Shown piece after piece: positions 25,509-34,362 of a stretch of 64,000 nt of DNA. Every line of letters starts with the position of its first letter. Position 1 is the stretch's first letter. The stretch is from Pollutimonas thiosulfatoxidans (GTDB taxonomy: Bacteria; Pseudomonadota; Gammaproteobacteria; Burkholderiales; Burkholderiaceae_B): contig NZ_CP022987.1 in the NCBI RefSeq assembly GCF_004022565.1, positions 1,612,001-1,676,000 on the forward strand, written 5' to 3'. A program made the position numbers and the translations under genes. The notes beneath the pieces were generated by a model, which worked only from the letters and a program-made list of their open reading frames with translations, was not told the DNA's origin and did not search any database.

Positions 25509-26857
25509 ACGTCGCCGTCGTAGGCGCCGGCTGGGCTGGCCTTGCCGCAGCCTTGCGGCTGCGTGAGCTGGGACATTCAGTGGTCGTACACGAGGCCGCC
25601 CGCACATTGGGCGGCAGAGCGCGCCGCGTGCATGCACGGGCGCTTGATTGCTGGACCGACAACGGTCAACACCTGCTGCTGGGCGCCTACACGCAAACGC
25701 TGCAGGTCATGCGCATGCTGCGCCTGGACCCTCAAGCCCTGTTCTATCGCATGCCTCTGCGGCTGGAGTCCGCCGACGGTCAATTCAGCATCAAGGCCGC
25801 CAACCTGCCTGCGCCCTGGCACCTGCTTGCAGGAATAGCCACGGCACGCGGCCTGCGGCTGAGCGAGAAACTGGCCTTGATCGCCATCACCAACAAGTTG
25901 CAAAAAGCCCAGTGGGAAACTCCACCTGAGCAAACCGTCAGCCAGTGGCTTGAACAGGGCCGGCAATCGCCCCATGCGATCCGAACGTTCTGGCACCCTT
26001 TGTGCATAGCAGCGCTGAATACCCCGCTGGAAGCCGCCAGCGCGCAATTATTTGCCCATGTGCTGCGCGACAGCCTGGGCGGCAACAAGCAGGCCAGCGA
26101 CCTGCTTATCCCCAGAGTCGACCTGACGCGACTATGGCCCGATGCCCTGGAGCATGCCCTGCACGGCGACCCTTTGGGCCGCTCCAGCGTCCTGAAGGGC
26201 CATACAGTGCGCCAGCTGCGTACCGCAGCGCGCTACGTGCAAGTGCAAGACAGGCACTTTGATGCCGTGATCGTGGCTGGTAATGCGCCGTCCAGCCATA
26301 GACTGCTTGCGCAATTGCCGGCCTCGCCACTAAGCACTGCCTATCTGGAGTCGTTGGCGGCTTTTTCGTTTCTGCCCATCGCCACCATCAGCTTGCGGCT
26401 CGCCCAACCTTGGGCATTGCCTACCCCCATGCTATTGCTGCGCGACGATCCGGCGCGTCGACAGTTCGGTCAATGGCTGTTCGATTCCAGCGCCCTGGGC
26501 CGCCCACTGAGGCATGAGGCGCCGCACGGCGACACGCTGGTGCACATCGTCGTCAGCGATGCCAGAGCGATGCAGGAACACGAAGCTGCCGACGTCATCG
26601 CGGGGCTGGTCACCCAACTACGTGAACAGACTCGCCGCTACGCCCCCTTGCCGGAGGTGGTGGCGCACAACATCATCGTTGAAAAGCGCGCAACGTTCGC
26701 GGCGGTGCCAGGTCTTGCAAGACCCCAGAACCGCACGCCATGGCCGCGAGTATGGGTTGCCGGCGACTGGACCAACACGGAGTATCCGGCCGTTCTGGAA
26801 GGCGCGGTACGCAGCGGCCTGCAGGCCGCGACTGAACTGCACGCGGCACTGGACTGA
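25505..26857 (+). CDS. hpnE: Hydroxysqualene dehydroxylase HpnE
   Basis: A protein of 450 residues of the FAD-dependent amine oxidase/phytoene desaturase family. The N-terminal dinucleotide fold is VVGAGWAGLAAALRLRELG, and the C-terminal FAD contact is WVAGDWTNTEYPAVLEGAVR. It reduces hydroxysqualene to squalene, completing the HpnCDE route. The ATG overlaps the hpnD stop (ATGA). No squalene-hopene cyclase gene follows; the next gene is crcB on the other strand. Confidence 0.93.
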   Translation: MNVAVVGAGWAGLAAALRLRELGHSVVVHEAARTLGGRARRVHARALDCWTDNGQHLLLGAYTQTLQVMRMLRLDPQALFYRMPLRLESADGQFSIKAANLPAPWHLLAGIATARGLRLSEKLALIAITNKLQKAQWETPPEQTVSQWLEQGRQSPHAIRTFWHPLCIAALNTPLEAASAQLFAHVLRDSLGGNKQASDLLIPRVDLTRLWPDALEHALHGDPLGRSSVLKGHTVRQLRTAARYVQVQDRHFDAVIVAGNAPSSHRLLAQLPASPLSTAYLESLAAFSFLPIATISLRLAQPWALPTPMLLLRDDPARRQFGQWLFDSSALGRPLRHEAPHGDTLVHIVVSDARAMQEHEAADVIAGLVTQLREQTRRYAPLPEVVAHNIIVEKRATFAAVPGLARPQNRTPWPRVWVAGDWTNTEYPAVLEGAVRSGLQAATELHAALD

Positions 26858-26887
26858 TGCAGTGGCTGGCGCGCCCGCGCCGGCGAA

Positions 26888-27280
26888 CTACATGCCCGAG
26901 CGGATCATGCGCACAGTGGCAAAACCCAGCGCCGTCAGTCCAAGACTGCCCAATAGACTAAGCCCCACATAACCCAAGGCCGTCGCGTAGGCACCACGCT
27001 CCAACATGCCGAAGGCCTCCGCCGAGAAAGTGGAAAAAGTCGTCAGCCCGCCCAGGAATCCGGTGACCAGCATCAGCCGCAACCACACCGGCAGGTCGGG
27101 GTTCAGGCTAAGCCAGCCCAGCACCAATCCTACGAGATAGCCGCCGACAAGGTTCGCACCGAGTGTGCCCCAGGGCAAGCTTGATGAACCGCGATCAAGC
27201 CAAAAGTCCAGGCCCCACCGGCACAGCGCGCCTATCGAAGCACCGCCAGCAACCGCAAGCAAGTGGGGCAGCGAGAACAT
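26888..27280 (-). CDS. crcB: Fluoride channel CrcB/Fluc
   Basis: A small membrane protein of 130 residues with four helices. Family signatures are GALCRWGLDFWL with the conserved arginine in helix 1, GTLGANLVGGYLVG with the conserved asparagine, and GGLTTFSTFSAE with the TFST pore segment. It forms a dimeric fluoride-export channel. Its ATG directly follows the stop of the upstream 99-residue gene. I found no fluoride riboswitch before this pair. Confidence 0.95.
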   Translation of the reverse strand: MFSLPHLLAVAGGASIGALCRWGLDFWLDRGSSSLPWGTLGANLVGGYLVGLVLGWLSLNPDLPVWLRLMLVTGFLGGLTTFSTFSAEAFGMLERGAYATALGYVGLSLLGSLGLTALGFATVRMIRSGM

Positions 27281-27580
27281 TCAGGCCTTGGGCGACAGCG
27301 TCACGTCGGACGCCTCCAGGGGGTATTGTTCGATCAGCTTTTCGATGATGAGCTGCATCAGGGTCAGCCGACGCAGATTGGGATCTTCTTCGAGGAAATC
27401 CCAGGCCCACTGGGCAGCAGAGCGAGCCTCGTCGGGCAGGTTGTATACCCCTACGCCGAAGCCATCCGGCCCCAGGGCCTGGTAAAAATTCTTGCCATCA
27501 GTACGCAGTTGCACCACTGCGCGCCGCCCATCGGGATGGATCTGGACGACTTCTGTTTCTGCATGATTTTCGTTCGGCAT
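27281..27580 (-). CDS. Conserved-looking hypothetical protein, 99 residues
   Basis: I do not recognise this family. The ATG at 27580 has a strong upstream AGGAG and gives MPNENHAETEVVQIHPDGRR. The protein is soluble and acidic, with a probable beta-rich N-terminal half (VVQLRTDGKNFYQALGPDG) and an amphipathic helical C-terminal half (AAQWAWDFLEEDPNLRRL, then LMQLIIEKLIEQYP). It has no cysteine, signal peptide or membrane segment. The stop abuts the crcB start, so the two are co-transcribed. Good codon use and the ribosome-binding site argue that it is real. Confidence 0.75.
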   Translation of the reverse strand: MPNENHAETEVVQIHPDGRRAVVQLRTDGKNFYQALGPDGFGVGVYNLPDEARSAAQWAWDFLEEDPNLRRLTLMQLIIEKLIEQYPLEASDVTLSPKA

Positions 27581-27626
27581 ATCAGGCTCCTGAGAAGTGT
27601 CAAACCAGTGTAGCAAAACGAAAATC

Positions 27627-27657
27627 CAGTCACTGCAACTGAAAGTTGCAGTGACTG
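27627..27657 (-). terminator. Rho-independent terminator after thrC
   Basis: Arms CAGTCACTGCAACT (27627-27640) and AGTTGCAGTGACTG (27644-27657) are exact reverse complements, 14 bp, with a three-base loop. On the minus strand the stem is followed by a T-rich run (27611-27626), directly downstream of thrC. Confidence 0.85.
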
Positions 27658-27663
27658 CCGCTG

Positions 27664-29073
27664 TCAGCTTGCGGCGTGCTGCGCGATGTAGGCGCGCACC
27701 TGATCTACGCTGCAATCCATTTGCTGGACCCGTTGTGGCAGATCAGACAAACCCCGCAAGTGCGCCGGCACGGGGGCCGGCTTGCCTATGGCCTGCTCGA
27801 TCGTCTCGCTGAACTTTGCAGGCAGCGCTGTTTCCAGTACGAGCATGGGAATGCCCTCTTCCACAAACGGTGCCGCGACTTTCACACCGTCTGCCGTATG
27901 GGGGTCGATGAGAACGCCGGTCTGCTCGTAGGTGGTTCTAATGGTATTTAAGCGATCAGCATGGGTGCTGACGCCGGCCACAAAACCATACCGCGACTCG
28001 AACTGCGGCAGCATGTGGCTAAGATCGAAGGCACCCGTATTGGCGAGCTGATCCCAGCATGCGCGCAGCGCGTCGGTATCGCGATCGAGCAAGTCGAATA
28101 CGAAGCGTTCGAAGTTGGACGCCCGGGATATATCCATGGATGGGCTGGAGGTGGCATGGGTATGCTCGGCCGCGCGTGGCCGATACACCCCCGTGCGGAA
28201 GAACTCTTCAAGCACGTTGTTCTCGTTGGTGGCCAGCACCAGCCTGCGTATGGGCAGGCCCATTTGCCGGGCGATGTGTCCGGCCAGGATGTTGCCGAAA
28301 TTGCCCGACGGCACACTGAAGGACACACGCTGGCCGCTGCCTGTGGTGGCGCGCAGCCAGCCCCAGAAGTAGTACACGACCTGGGCCGCAATACGGGCCC
28401 AATTGATCGAGTTGACCGCGCCTATGTGATGGCGCGCCTTGAAATCCAGATCGCTCGCCAGTGCTTTCACGATGTCCTGGCATTCGTCGAATACACCGTC
28501 GACGGCGATGTTGTGGATGTTTTCATCTTGCAGCGAATACATCTGCGCACGCTGGAACTCGCTCATGCGGCCCTGCGGTGACAGCATGAAGACCGACACA
28601 CCACGTTTGCCGCGCAGCGCGTACTCTGCCGCCGAACCGGTGTCGCCGGACGTGGCGCCCACGATGTTCAGCGTGGCGTTTCTCTTGTCCAGCACATACT
28701 CGAAGACATGGCCAAGAAACTGCATCGCCATGTCCTTGAAAGCCAGCGTCGGGCCTTCCGACAAGCCCAGCAAGGACACTGAAGCGGACAGGGGCTTGAG
28801 CGGCACAATGCCCTCGCTGCCAAACACCTCGGGCCGATAGGCCGCATGCGTGAGGCGCGCAAGGTCCGCCCTTGGTATGTCGTCGATGAACCTTCCCAGG
28901 ATCTCGGTCGCCAGGTCGGCATAGCTCAAGCCGCGCCAAGACTCGAGCGTCTGTGCATCGATGCTCGGTAGCGTAACGGGGACGGCCAGGCCGCCATCGG
29001 GCGCCAGGCCCTCCAGCAAAATATCGCTGAACGGCTGGGGCGTCATGCCGCCACGGGTAGACTGGTATTTCAT
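27664..29073 (-). CDS. thrC: Threonine synthase
   Basis: A protein of 469 residues starting MKYQSTRGGMTPQPFSDILLEGLAP as in proteobacterial ThrC type 2. The PLP-binding lysine is in PTLAFKDMAMQFLG, and the phosphate-binding loop is in VGATSGDTGSAAEYALRG. It converts O-phosphohomoserine to threonine. The start overlaps the hom stop by four bases. No homoserine kinase gene is in the window, so phosphohomoserine must be made by an enzyme encoded elsewhere. A strong terminator follows. Confidence 0.97.
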   Translation of the reverse strand: MKYQSTRGGMTPQPFSDILLEGLAPDGGLAVPVTLPSIDAQTLESWRGLSYADLATEILGRFIDDIPRADLARLTHAAYRPEVFGSEGIVPLKPLSASVSLLGLSEGPTLAFKDMAMQFLGHVFEYVLDKRNATLNIVGATSGDTGSAAEYALRGKRGVSVFMLSPQGRMSEFQRAQMYSLQDENIHNIAVDGVFDECQDIVKALASDLDFKARHHIGAVNSINWARIAAQVVYYFWGWLRATTGSGQRVSFSVPSGNFGNILAGHIARQMGLPIRRLVLATNENNVLEEFFRTGVYRPRAAEHTHATSSPSMDISRASNFERFVFDLLDRDTDALRACWDQLANTGAFDLSHMLPQFESRYGFVAGVSTHADRLNTIRTTYEQTGVLIDPHTADGVKVAAPFVEEGIPMLVLETALPAKFSETIEQAIGKPAPVPAHLRGLSDLPQRVQQMDCSVDQVRAYIAQHAAS

Positions 29074-30374
29074 GTCAGGCTCTCAACGCGCAGACGAGTC
29101 AGGTCGCATTGCACGAAAGGCAAGGCACGAATGCGGGCCATGGCGTCATCCACGGCGCCTTCCCGCGCTTCGTGCGAAAGAAAAATAATATCGGCCTCGG
29201 TATCGCCATGCGGCTGCTGGAACATCGAACCTATGGAAATGCCCGAATCGGACAAGATGCGCGCAATATCGGCCAGCACACCCGGCCGGTCCTGCACCCG
29301 TACACGCAGGTAGTAAGAAGAGCGCACCTCTTGTACCGGCAGCACCACGGTGTCTTGCATGGCATCGGGCTGAAAGGCCAGATGCGGAACACGGTGCTCC
29401 GGGTCGGCGGCTTCCAGCCGCGCGACGTCAACCAGGTCCGCCACGACGGCAGACGCCGTTGGCAGCTCGCCGGCGCCCTGACCGTAATACAAGGTGGGGC
29501 CTACCATGTCGCCGCTGACCAATACGGCATTCATGGCGCCCTCGACGTTCGCCAGCAGGCAATCGACCGGGACCAGGGTAGGATGCACACGCAGTTCGAT
29601 GCCGTCTTCGCGGCGCCGCGTGATGCCCAGCAGCTTGATGCGATAGCCCAAGCGCTCGGCGTGCGTGATGTCGTCTTGTGCCAGCGTCGAGATGCCCTCG
29701 ATATGCGCCTTGTCGAATTGCACCGGTATGCCGAACGCCAGCGAGGCCAGCAAAGTCAGCTTGTGCGCCGCATCCACCCCTTCGATGTCAAAAGTAGGAT
29801 CGGTTTCGGCATAGCCCAGGCGTTGGGCATCAGCCAGCGCCTGCTCGAACGACAGGCCGCGCATGCGCATTTCGGAAAGAATGAAATTGGTCGTGCCATT
29901 AATGATGCCTGCCAGCCACTGTATGCGGTTGGCAGTCAGGCCCTCGCGGATAGCCTTGACAATGGGGATGCCGCCCGCCACGGCTGCCTCGAAGGTCACC
30001 ATTACGCCTTTGGCATGTGCGGCCGCAAAGATTTCGTTGCCATGCTTGGCAAGCAGCGCCTTGTTGGCCGTTACCACGTGCTTGCCCTGGGCGATGGCTT
30101 CCATGATCCATGTGCGCGCCAGGGTATCGCCACCGATAAGCTCGACAATGATGTCGATATCGGGATCGCGCAGCACCTGCATCGCATCGTCGGTAACTCG
30201 CACGCTGTCGCCCACCAGGCGCTTGGCCTTGGCGACATCGCGCACGGCCACGGCCGTCACTTCGATCGACCGGCCTGCGCGCCGCGCAATCTCTTCTGCA
30301 TTTTGCGTAAGAACTTTCCAGGTGCCGCCACCGACGACGCCCAAACCCAACAAACCTACTTTTATCGAACTCAT
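29070..30374 (-). CDS. hom: Homoserine dehydrogenase
   Basis: A protein of 434 residues with an N-terminal NAD(P)-binding fold (VGLLGLGVVGGGTWKVL), the catalytic central domain (AGIINGTTNFILSEMRMRG, and FDIEGVDAAHKLTLLA with the conserved lysine), and a C-terminal ACT domain (YYLRVRVQDRPGVLADIARILSD cut short here) that normally gives threonine feedback inhibition. It reduces aspartate semialdehyde to homoserine for threonine and methionine. Four-base overlaps on both sides place it in an alaC-hom-thrC operon. Confidence 0.96.
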   Translation of the reverse strand: MSSIKVGLLGLGVVGGGTWKVLTQNAEEIARRAGRSIEVTAVAVRDVAKAKRLVGDSVRVTDDAMQVLRDPDIDIIVELIGGDTLARTWIMEAIAQGKHVVTANKALLAKHGNEIFAAAHAKGVMVTFEAAVAGGIPIVKAIREGLTANRIQWLAGIINGTTNFILSEMRMRGLSFEQALADAQRLGYAETDPTFDIEGVDAAHKLTLLASLAFGIPVQFDKAHIEGISTLAQDDITHAERLGYRIKLLGITRRREDGIELRVHPTLVPVDCLLANVEGAMNAVLVSGDMVGPTLYYGQGAGELPTASAVVADLVDVARLEAADPEHRVPHLAFQPDAMQDTVVLPVQEVRSSYYLRVRVQDRPGVLADIARILSDSGISIGSMFQQPHGDTEADIIFLSHEAREGAVDDAMARIRALPFVQCDLTRLRVESLT

Positions 30375-31558
30375 TTAGCCAAACCGTCCTTACGGAACAT
30401 TTCTTTAATGCCACGCACGGCCTGACGCGTGCGCTGCTCGTTTTCTATCAGTGCGAAGCGCACGTACCCGTCGCCATATTCGCCAAACCCGATGCCCGGC
30501 GACACGGCCACCTTCGCATCGGCCAGCAGGCGCTTGGAGAACTCCAGCGAACCCAGCTCTTGATAGGCTTCCGGGATTTTTGCCCAGATGTACATGGAAG
30601 CTTTGGGGATATCGACCATCCACCCTGCCTCGTGCAGGCCCTTGGCCAGGACGTCGCGCCGGTTACGATACTGTTCGACAACCTGGGCCACGCCGTCCTG
30701 CGGGCCCTCGAGCGCCGCAATCGACGCAACCTGAATAGGGGTAAACGTGCCGTAGTCGTGGTAGCTCTTGATGCGCGCCAGCGCATTGACCAATTCCTGG
30801 TTGCCGACCATGAAGCCGACGCGCCAGCCCGCCATGTTGTAGCTCTTGCTCATGGTGAAGAACTCTACCGCTACGTCGCGCGCGCCTTCGACTTGCATGA
30901 TGGACGGTGCCACATAACCGTCGAAGGTGATGTCGGCATAGGCCAGGTCGTGCACAACCAGGATATTGTGCTCGCGGGCCAGCGCGACGACACGCTCGAA
31001 AAAAGACAGGTCCACGCATTGCGCCGTAGGGTTGCTCGGAAACCCCAATATCATCATTTTGGGCTTGGGTATGCTTTCGCGTACCGCCCTTTCTATTTCT
31101 TCAAAGAAATCCAGGCCGGGCGTCATGGGCACCGAACGGATATTGGCGCCGGCAATGACGGCACCATAAATATGGATGGGATAGCTGGGATTGGGCACCA
31201 GCACGGTATCGCCCTTGTCCAGCGTGGCCAGCATCAGGTGGGCCAGGCCTTCTTTGGAGCCTATCGTCACAATTGCTTCGGTATCGGGATCGATCTGAAC
31301 ACCATAGCGGCGCTCGTACCAGCCCGAAATGGCTTTGCGCAATCGGGGGATCCCTTTCGATACGGAATAACCGTGGGTGTCGATGCGAGTTGCCACTTCG
31401 ACCAGCTTATCAACGATATGCTTGGGGGTGGGTCCGTCGGGATTACCCATGGACATGTCGATAATATCTTCCCCGCGCCGCCGCGCCGCCATTTTCAGTT
31501 CGCCGGTAATGTTAAAAACGTAGGGCGGTAACCGCTCTATGCGCGGAAAATTCGTCAT
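30371..31558 (-). CDS. alaC: PLP-dependent aminotransferase, AlaC-like (glutamate-pyruvate)
   Basis: A protein of 395 residues starting MTNFPRIERLPPYVFNITGE; the frame runs upstream, but this ATG matches the family. It is a class I/II fold-type I aminotransferase with the PLP lysine in FFTMSKSYNMAGWRVGF and the substrate-carboxylate arginine in YVRFALIENEQR. AlaC homologues make alanine from pyruvate and glutamate. Some relatives in hom-thrC operons have been annotated as aspartate aminotransferases, so an aspartate-family role is also possible. It leads the alaC-hom-thrC unit. Confidence 0.85.
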   Translation of the reverse strand: MTNFPRIERLPPYVFNITGELKMAARRRGEDIIDMSMGNPDGPTPKHIVDKLVEVATRIDTHGYSVSKGIPRLRKAISGWYERRYGVQIDPDTEAIVTIGSKEGLAHLMLATLDKGDTVLVPNPSYPIHIYGAVIAGANIRSVPMTPGLDFFEEIERAVRESIPKPKMMILGFPSNPTAQCVDLSFFERVVALAREHNILVVHDLAYADITFDGYVAPSIMQVEGARDVAVEFFTMSKSYNMAGWRVGFMVGNQELVNALARIKSYHDYGTFTPIQVASIAALEGPQDGVAQVVEQYRNRRDVLAKGLHEAGWMVDIPKASMYIWAKIPEAYQELGSLEFSKRLLADAKVAVSPGIGFGEYGDGYVRFALIENEQRTRQAVRGIKEMFRKDGLAK

Positions 31559-31718
31559 GATTGTCCTTGAATGACAAAAGCTTGAAGGGGTCTGTTCAAT
31601 CGCAAGCCGGCGCTTGCGCCAAATAACCGGTAAGTTTAATCCATACGAAAAAATCGCGGGGACAGCATGGCGCATAGCGGCTTTGCGCTATGATCGAAAA
31701 GACTTTCGGGAGTTTTCT

Positions 31719-32171
31719 GTGCAATTACAAAGCGAATCCAATCCTGCGCTCAATACCGTCACCGCTTACGGGAAGGATTACATCGAGATCAACGAAGTCA
31801 CGTATGGGCATGCGGTGTACTTCGCGCCCGAGGGCCCGATACATACCTGGGAAGTCCATCGCTTCAGTGACATCACCGCCGCCACCCTGAAGCTGGTGGC
31901 GGGAATCGTCGAAGTCCCGGCCGATCCCATGGCCTTTCTGGATGGCGGCGGCAGTGGCCCGCGCAAGCCGCCAGACGCACCAGAAGTGTTGTTGATCGGC
32001 ACGGGTACGGCGCAACACCTGCTACCCGCCGCCATCACCGGTCCCCTACTCCAGATGGGCATAGGCGTTGAGGCCATGAGCACACAAGCCGCCGCCCGTA
32101 CCTACAATATTCTTATGGCAGAAGGACGCCGTGTTGTCGTCGCTTTGCTGCCCTTACAGGAGACCGCATGA
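31719..32171 (+). CDS. Mth938-like domain protein (NDUFAF3/DUF498 family)
   Basis: A protein of 150 residues. The open frame reaches back to 31614, but the likely start is the GTG at 31719, preceded by CGGGAG at seven bases. The Mth938 fold is recognisable in the core EVLLIGTGTAQHLLP, followed by GIGVEAMSTQAAARTYNIL. The human relative NDUFAF3 helps assemble respiratory complex I; the bacterial role is not established. It overlaps bcp by four bases (ATGA), so it is co-translated with a peroxiredoxin. Confidence 0.85.
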   Translation: MQLQSESNPALNTVTAYGKDYIEINEVTYGHAVYFAPEGPIHTWEVHRFSDITAATLKLVAGIVEVPADPMAFLDGGGSGPRKPPDAPEVLLIGTGTAQHLLPAAITGPLLQMGIGVEAMSTQAAARTYNILMAEGRRVVVALLPLQETA

Positions 32172-32632
32172 CCCAGATCGCCGTGGGCAGGGCCGTGCCC
32201 GAATTCAGCGCGCAAAGCACTCAGGGGCAGGTAACCCTGGCCGGCCTGCGCAACCATGCTGCCGTGCTTTACTTTTACCCCAAGGACAACACGCCGGGCT
32301 GCACGACCCAGGCACAAGAGTTTCGGGATGCCTACCAGGATTTCGTCGATGCCGGCTGCCATATCATCGGCGTGTCGCGCGACACGCTCAAGTCGCACGA
32401 GGGCTTCACCGAGAAGCAGCAACTGCCGTTTCCCCTGATCTCTGACGATAGCGAAGCGCTGTGTTCACTGTTCGGCGTCATCAAAATGAAAAACATGTAC
32501 GGCAAGCAAGTACGCGGCATAGAGCGCAGCACTTTCCTTATCGGTCCCGACGGGGTCCTGCTGCGCGAGTGGCGTGGCGTGCGCGTGGCCGGCCATGTCG
32601 ACGAGGTATTGCAGGCCGTGCGCAATATCTAG
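32168..32632 (+). CDS. bcp: Thioredoxin-dependent thiol peroxidase, BCP/PrxQ type
   Basis: A protein of 154 residues. The peroxidatic cysteine is C45 in YPKDNTPGCTTQAQEFRD. The resolving cysteine that E. coli Bcp carries at position 50 is absent (Q50 here). The other cysteines are C64 (DAGCHIIG) and C99 (ALCSLFG), so a 1-Cys mechanism or a different resolving residue is likely. It reduces hydroperoxides in the cytoplasm with electrons from thioredoxin or glutaredoxin. Its start overlaps the Mth938-like gene. Confidence 0.93.
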   Translation: MTQIAVGRAVPEFSAQSTQGQVTLAGLRNHAAVLYFYPKDNTPGCTTQAQEFRDAYQDFVDAGCHIIGVSRDTLKSHEGFTEKQQLPFPLISDDSEALCSLFGVIKMKNMYGKQVRGIERSTFLIGPDGVLLREWRGVRVAGHVDEVLQAVRNI

Positions 32633-32683
32633 GTATCATCACGGCAAATAACTGCCACCCGATCCCCCAGGAGCTAACACCTT

Positions 32684-34342
32684 ATGCCGCTACCGAAGTT
32701 GCCGACCCGCATGGGAGCAGTGATCTCAGCCGATACCGGATCGGAACCCGTTGTCGCGGAGGACGCCGCCACACCTGCCCCCACACCCGCCGCGAAAGCG
32801 CCGCGCAGCAAGGCACCAGCCGCGGCGCCGGCAGCTCGCAAAACGGCCAAGCCGTTGCTGCCCGCCACGCCGCCTCCGCCCGAGCCCGCACTGACCGTCG
32901 TGACGAGCCGCCCGGCCAAGAAGGCGCGCCTCGCCACCGCAAAGCGCAAGCTGTTTGTACTGGACACCAATGTATTGCTGCACGACTCGAACTCTCTGTT
33001 CAAGTTCCAGGAGCACGACATTTTCCTGCCCATGATGGTCCTGGAGGAACTCGATCACCAGAAGAAAGGCATGTCGGAAGTGGCCCGCAACGCGCGCCAG
33101 GTCAGCCGCTTTCTGGATGGGCTGGTCAGCGGCAACGGCGAACTGGAAAAAGGCGTCGAGCTCGACACCCTGGGCAACCAGGAGGCGCTGGGGCGCCTGC
33201 ACTTCCAAACGACCGCCCTGTATGCGAAGCTGCCTATCGAACTGCCCATGGGCAAGGCCGACAACGCCATCCTGAACGTCGTCCATGCACTGCAAGCCGC
33301 CTATTCCAAGCGTGAAGTCATCCTGGTGTCCAAAGACATCAATATGCGCCTGAAGGCGCGCTCGCTGGGCTTGCCTGCCGAAGACTACCTGAACGATCAT
33401 GTGCTGGACGACTCGGACCTGCTCTACGATGGCGTCATGCCCTTGCCCGAGAACTTCTGGCTCAAGCACGGCAAAGACGTCGAGTCCTGGCAACAGGGCG
33501 GCACGACGTTCTACCGGATCAAGGGCCCGCTGTGCGCCGAGTTCATCGTCAACGAGTTCGTCTATTTCGATGGCGACCTGCCCTTGCAGGCCCAGGTCAA
33601 AGAGGTTAGCGGCAAAAGCGCGGTACTGGCCACTTTGCGCGACTACAGTCACGGCAAGAACAACGTATGGGGCATCACGGCGCGCAATCGCGAACAAAAC
33701 TTTGCGCTGAATCTGCTCATGAACCCCGATTGCGACTTCGTGTCGCTACTGGGCCAGGCGGGCACGGGCAAGACCCTGCTTGCGCTGGCCAGCGCACTGA
33801 CCCAAACCCTCGAAACCAAGCGCTACAACGAGATCATCATCACGCGCGCGACAGTGCCGGTGGGCGACGACATCGGCTTCCTGCCCGGTACCGAAGAAGA
33901 AAAAATGCTGCCCTGGATGGGAGCGCTCGAGGACAACCTCGAGGTTCTGCACCTGGGCGCCGGCAACGGCGAAATCACCGCCAGCGGGGGCAACGTCGAC
34001 TGGTCCAAGAATACAACCATGGAACTGATCCGTTCCCGCATTAAGGTCAAGTCACTTAACTTCATGCGCGGCCGCACCTTTCTTAACAAGTTCCTGATCA
34101 TCGACGAAGCCCAGAACCTCACACCCAAACAGATGAAGACGCTGGTTACCCGGGCCGGACCCGGCACGAAAATCGTCTGCCTGGGCAACATCGCGCAGAT
34201 CGACACGCCGTATCTCACCGAAGGCAGCTCGGGGCTGACTTACGTGGTTGATCGCTTCAAGGGCTGGCCGCATGCGGGCCACATCACCCTGCAGCGCGGC
34301 GAGCGCTCACGCCTGGCCGATTACGCCAGCGAGGCGCTCTAG
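32684..34342 (+). CDS. PhoH2-like protein: PIN domain fused to PhoH ATPase
   Basis: A protein of 552 residues. Residues 1-85 are a low-complexity Ala/Pro/Lys tail. A PIN-type nuclease domain follows, beginning KRKLFVLDTNVLLHDSNSL with its first acidic metal ligand. The C-terminal half is a PhoH ATPase with Walker A GQAGTGKTLLALA and Walker B FLIIDEAQNLTPKQ. PIN-PhoH (PhoH2) proteins are reported as RNA helicase/ribonucleases. The exact role here is unknown. It stands 51 bases after bcp, with GGAGCTAACACCTT before the ATG, and 20 bases before pdxA. Confidence 0.92.
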   Translation: MPLPKLPTRMGAVISADTGSEPVVAEDAATPAPTPAAKAPRSKAPAAAPAARKTAKPLLPATPPPPEPALTVVTSRPAKKARLATAKRKLFVLDTNVLLHDSNSLFKFQEHDIFLPMMVLEELDHQKKGMSEVARNARQVSRFLDGLVSGNGELEKGVELDTLGNQEALGRLHFQTTALYAKLPIELPMGKADNAILNVVHALQAAYSKREVILVSKDINMRLKARSLGLPAEDYLNDHVLDDSDLLYDGVMPLPENFWLKHGKDVESWQQGGTTFYRIKGPLCAEFIVNEFVYFDGDLPLQAQVKEVSGKSAVLATLRDYSHGKNNVWGITARNREQNFALNLLMNPDCDFVSLLGQAGTGKTLLALASALTQTLETKRYNEIIITRATVPVGDDIGFLPGTEEEKMLPWMGALEDNLEVLHLGAGNGEITASGGNVDWSKNTTMELIRSRIKVKSLNFMRGRTFLNKFLIIDEAQNLTPKQMKTLVTRAGPGTKIVCLGNIAQIDTPYLTEGSSGLTYVVDRFKGWPHAGHITLQRGERSRLADYASEAL

Positions 34343-34362
34343 CACAGCACGGGCGTTTGCGC

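Noticed and set aside
27581..27663. Fluoride riboswitch upstream of the crcB pair
   Set aside because: The region holds the thrC terminator and a ribosome-binding site but not the conserved fluoride-riboswitch pseudoknot sequences.
29109..30425. Long plus-strand open frame opposite hom
   Set aside because: Shadow of homoserine dehydrogenase; composition rich in His, Gln and Arg, typical of antisense frames.
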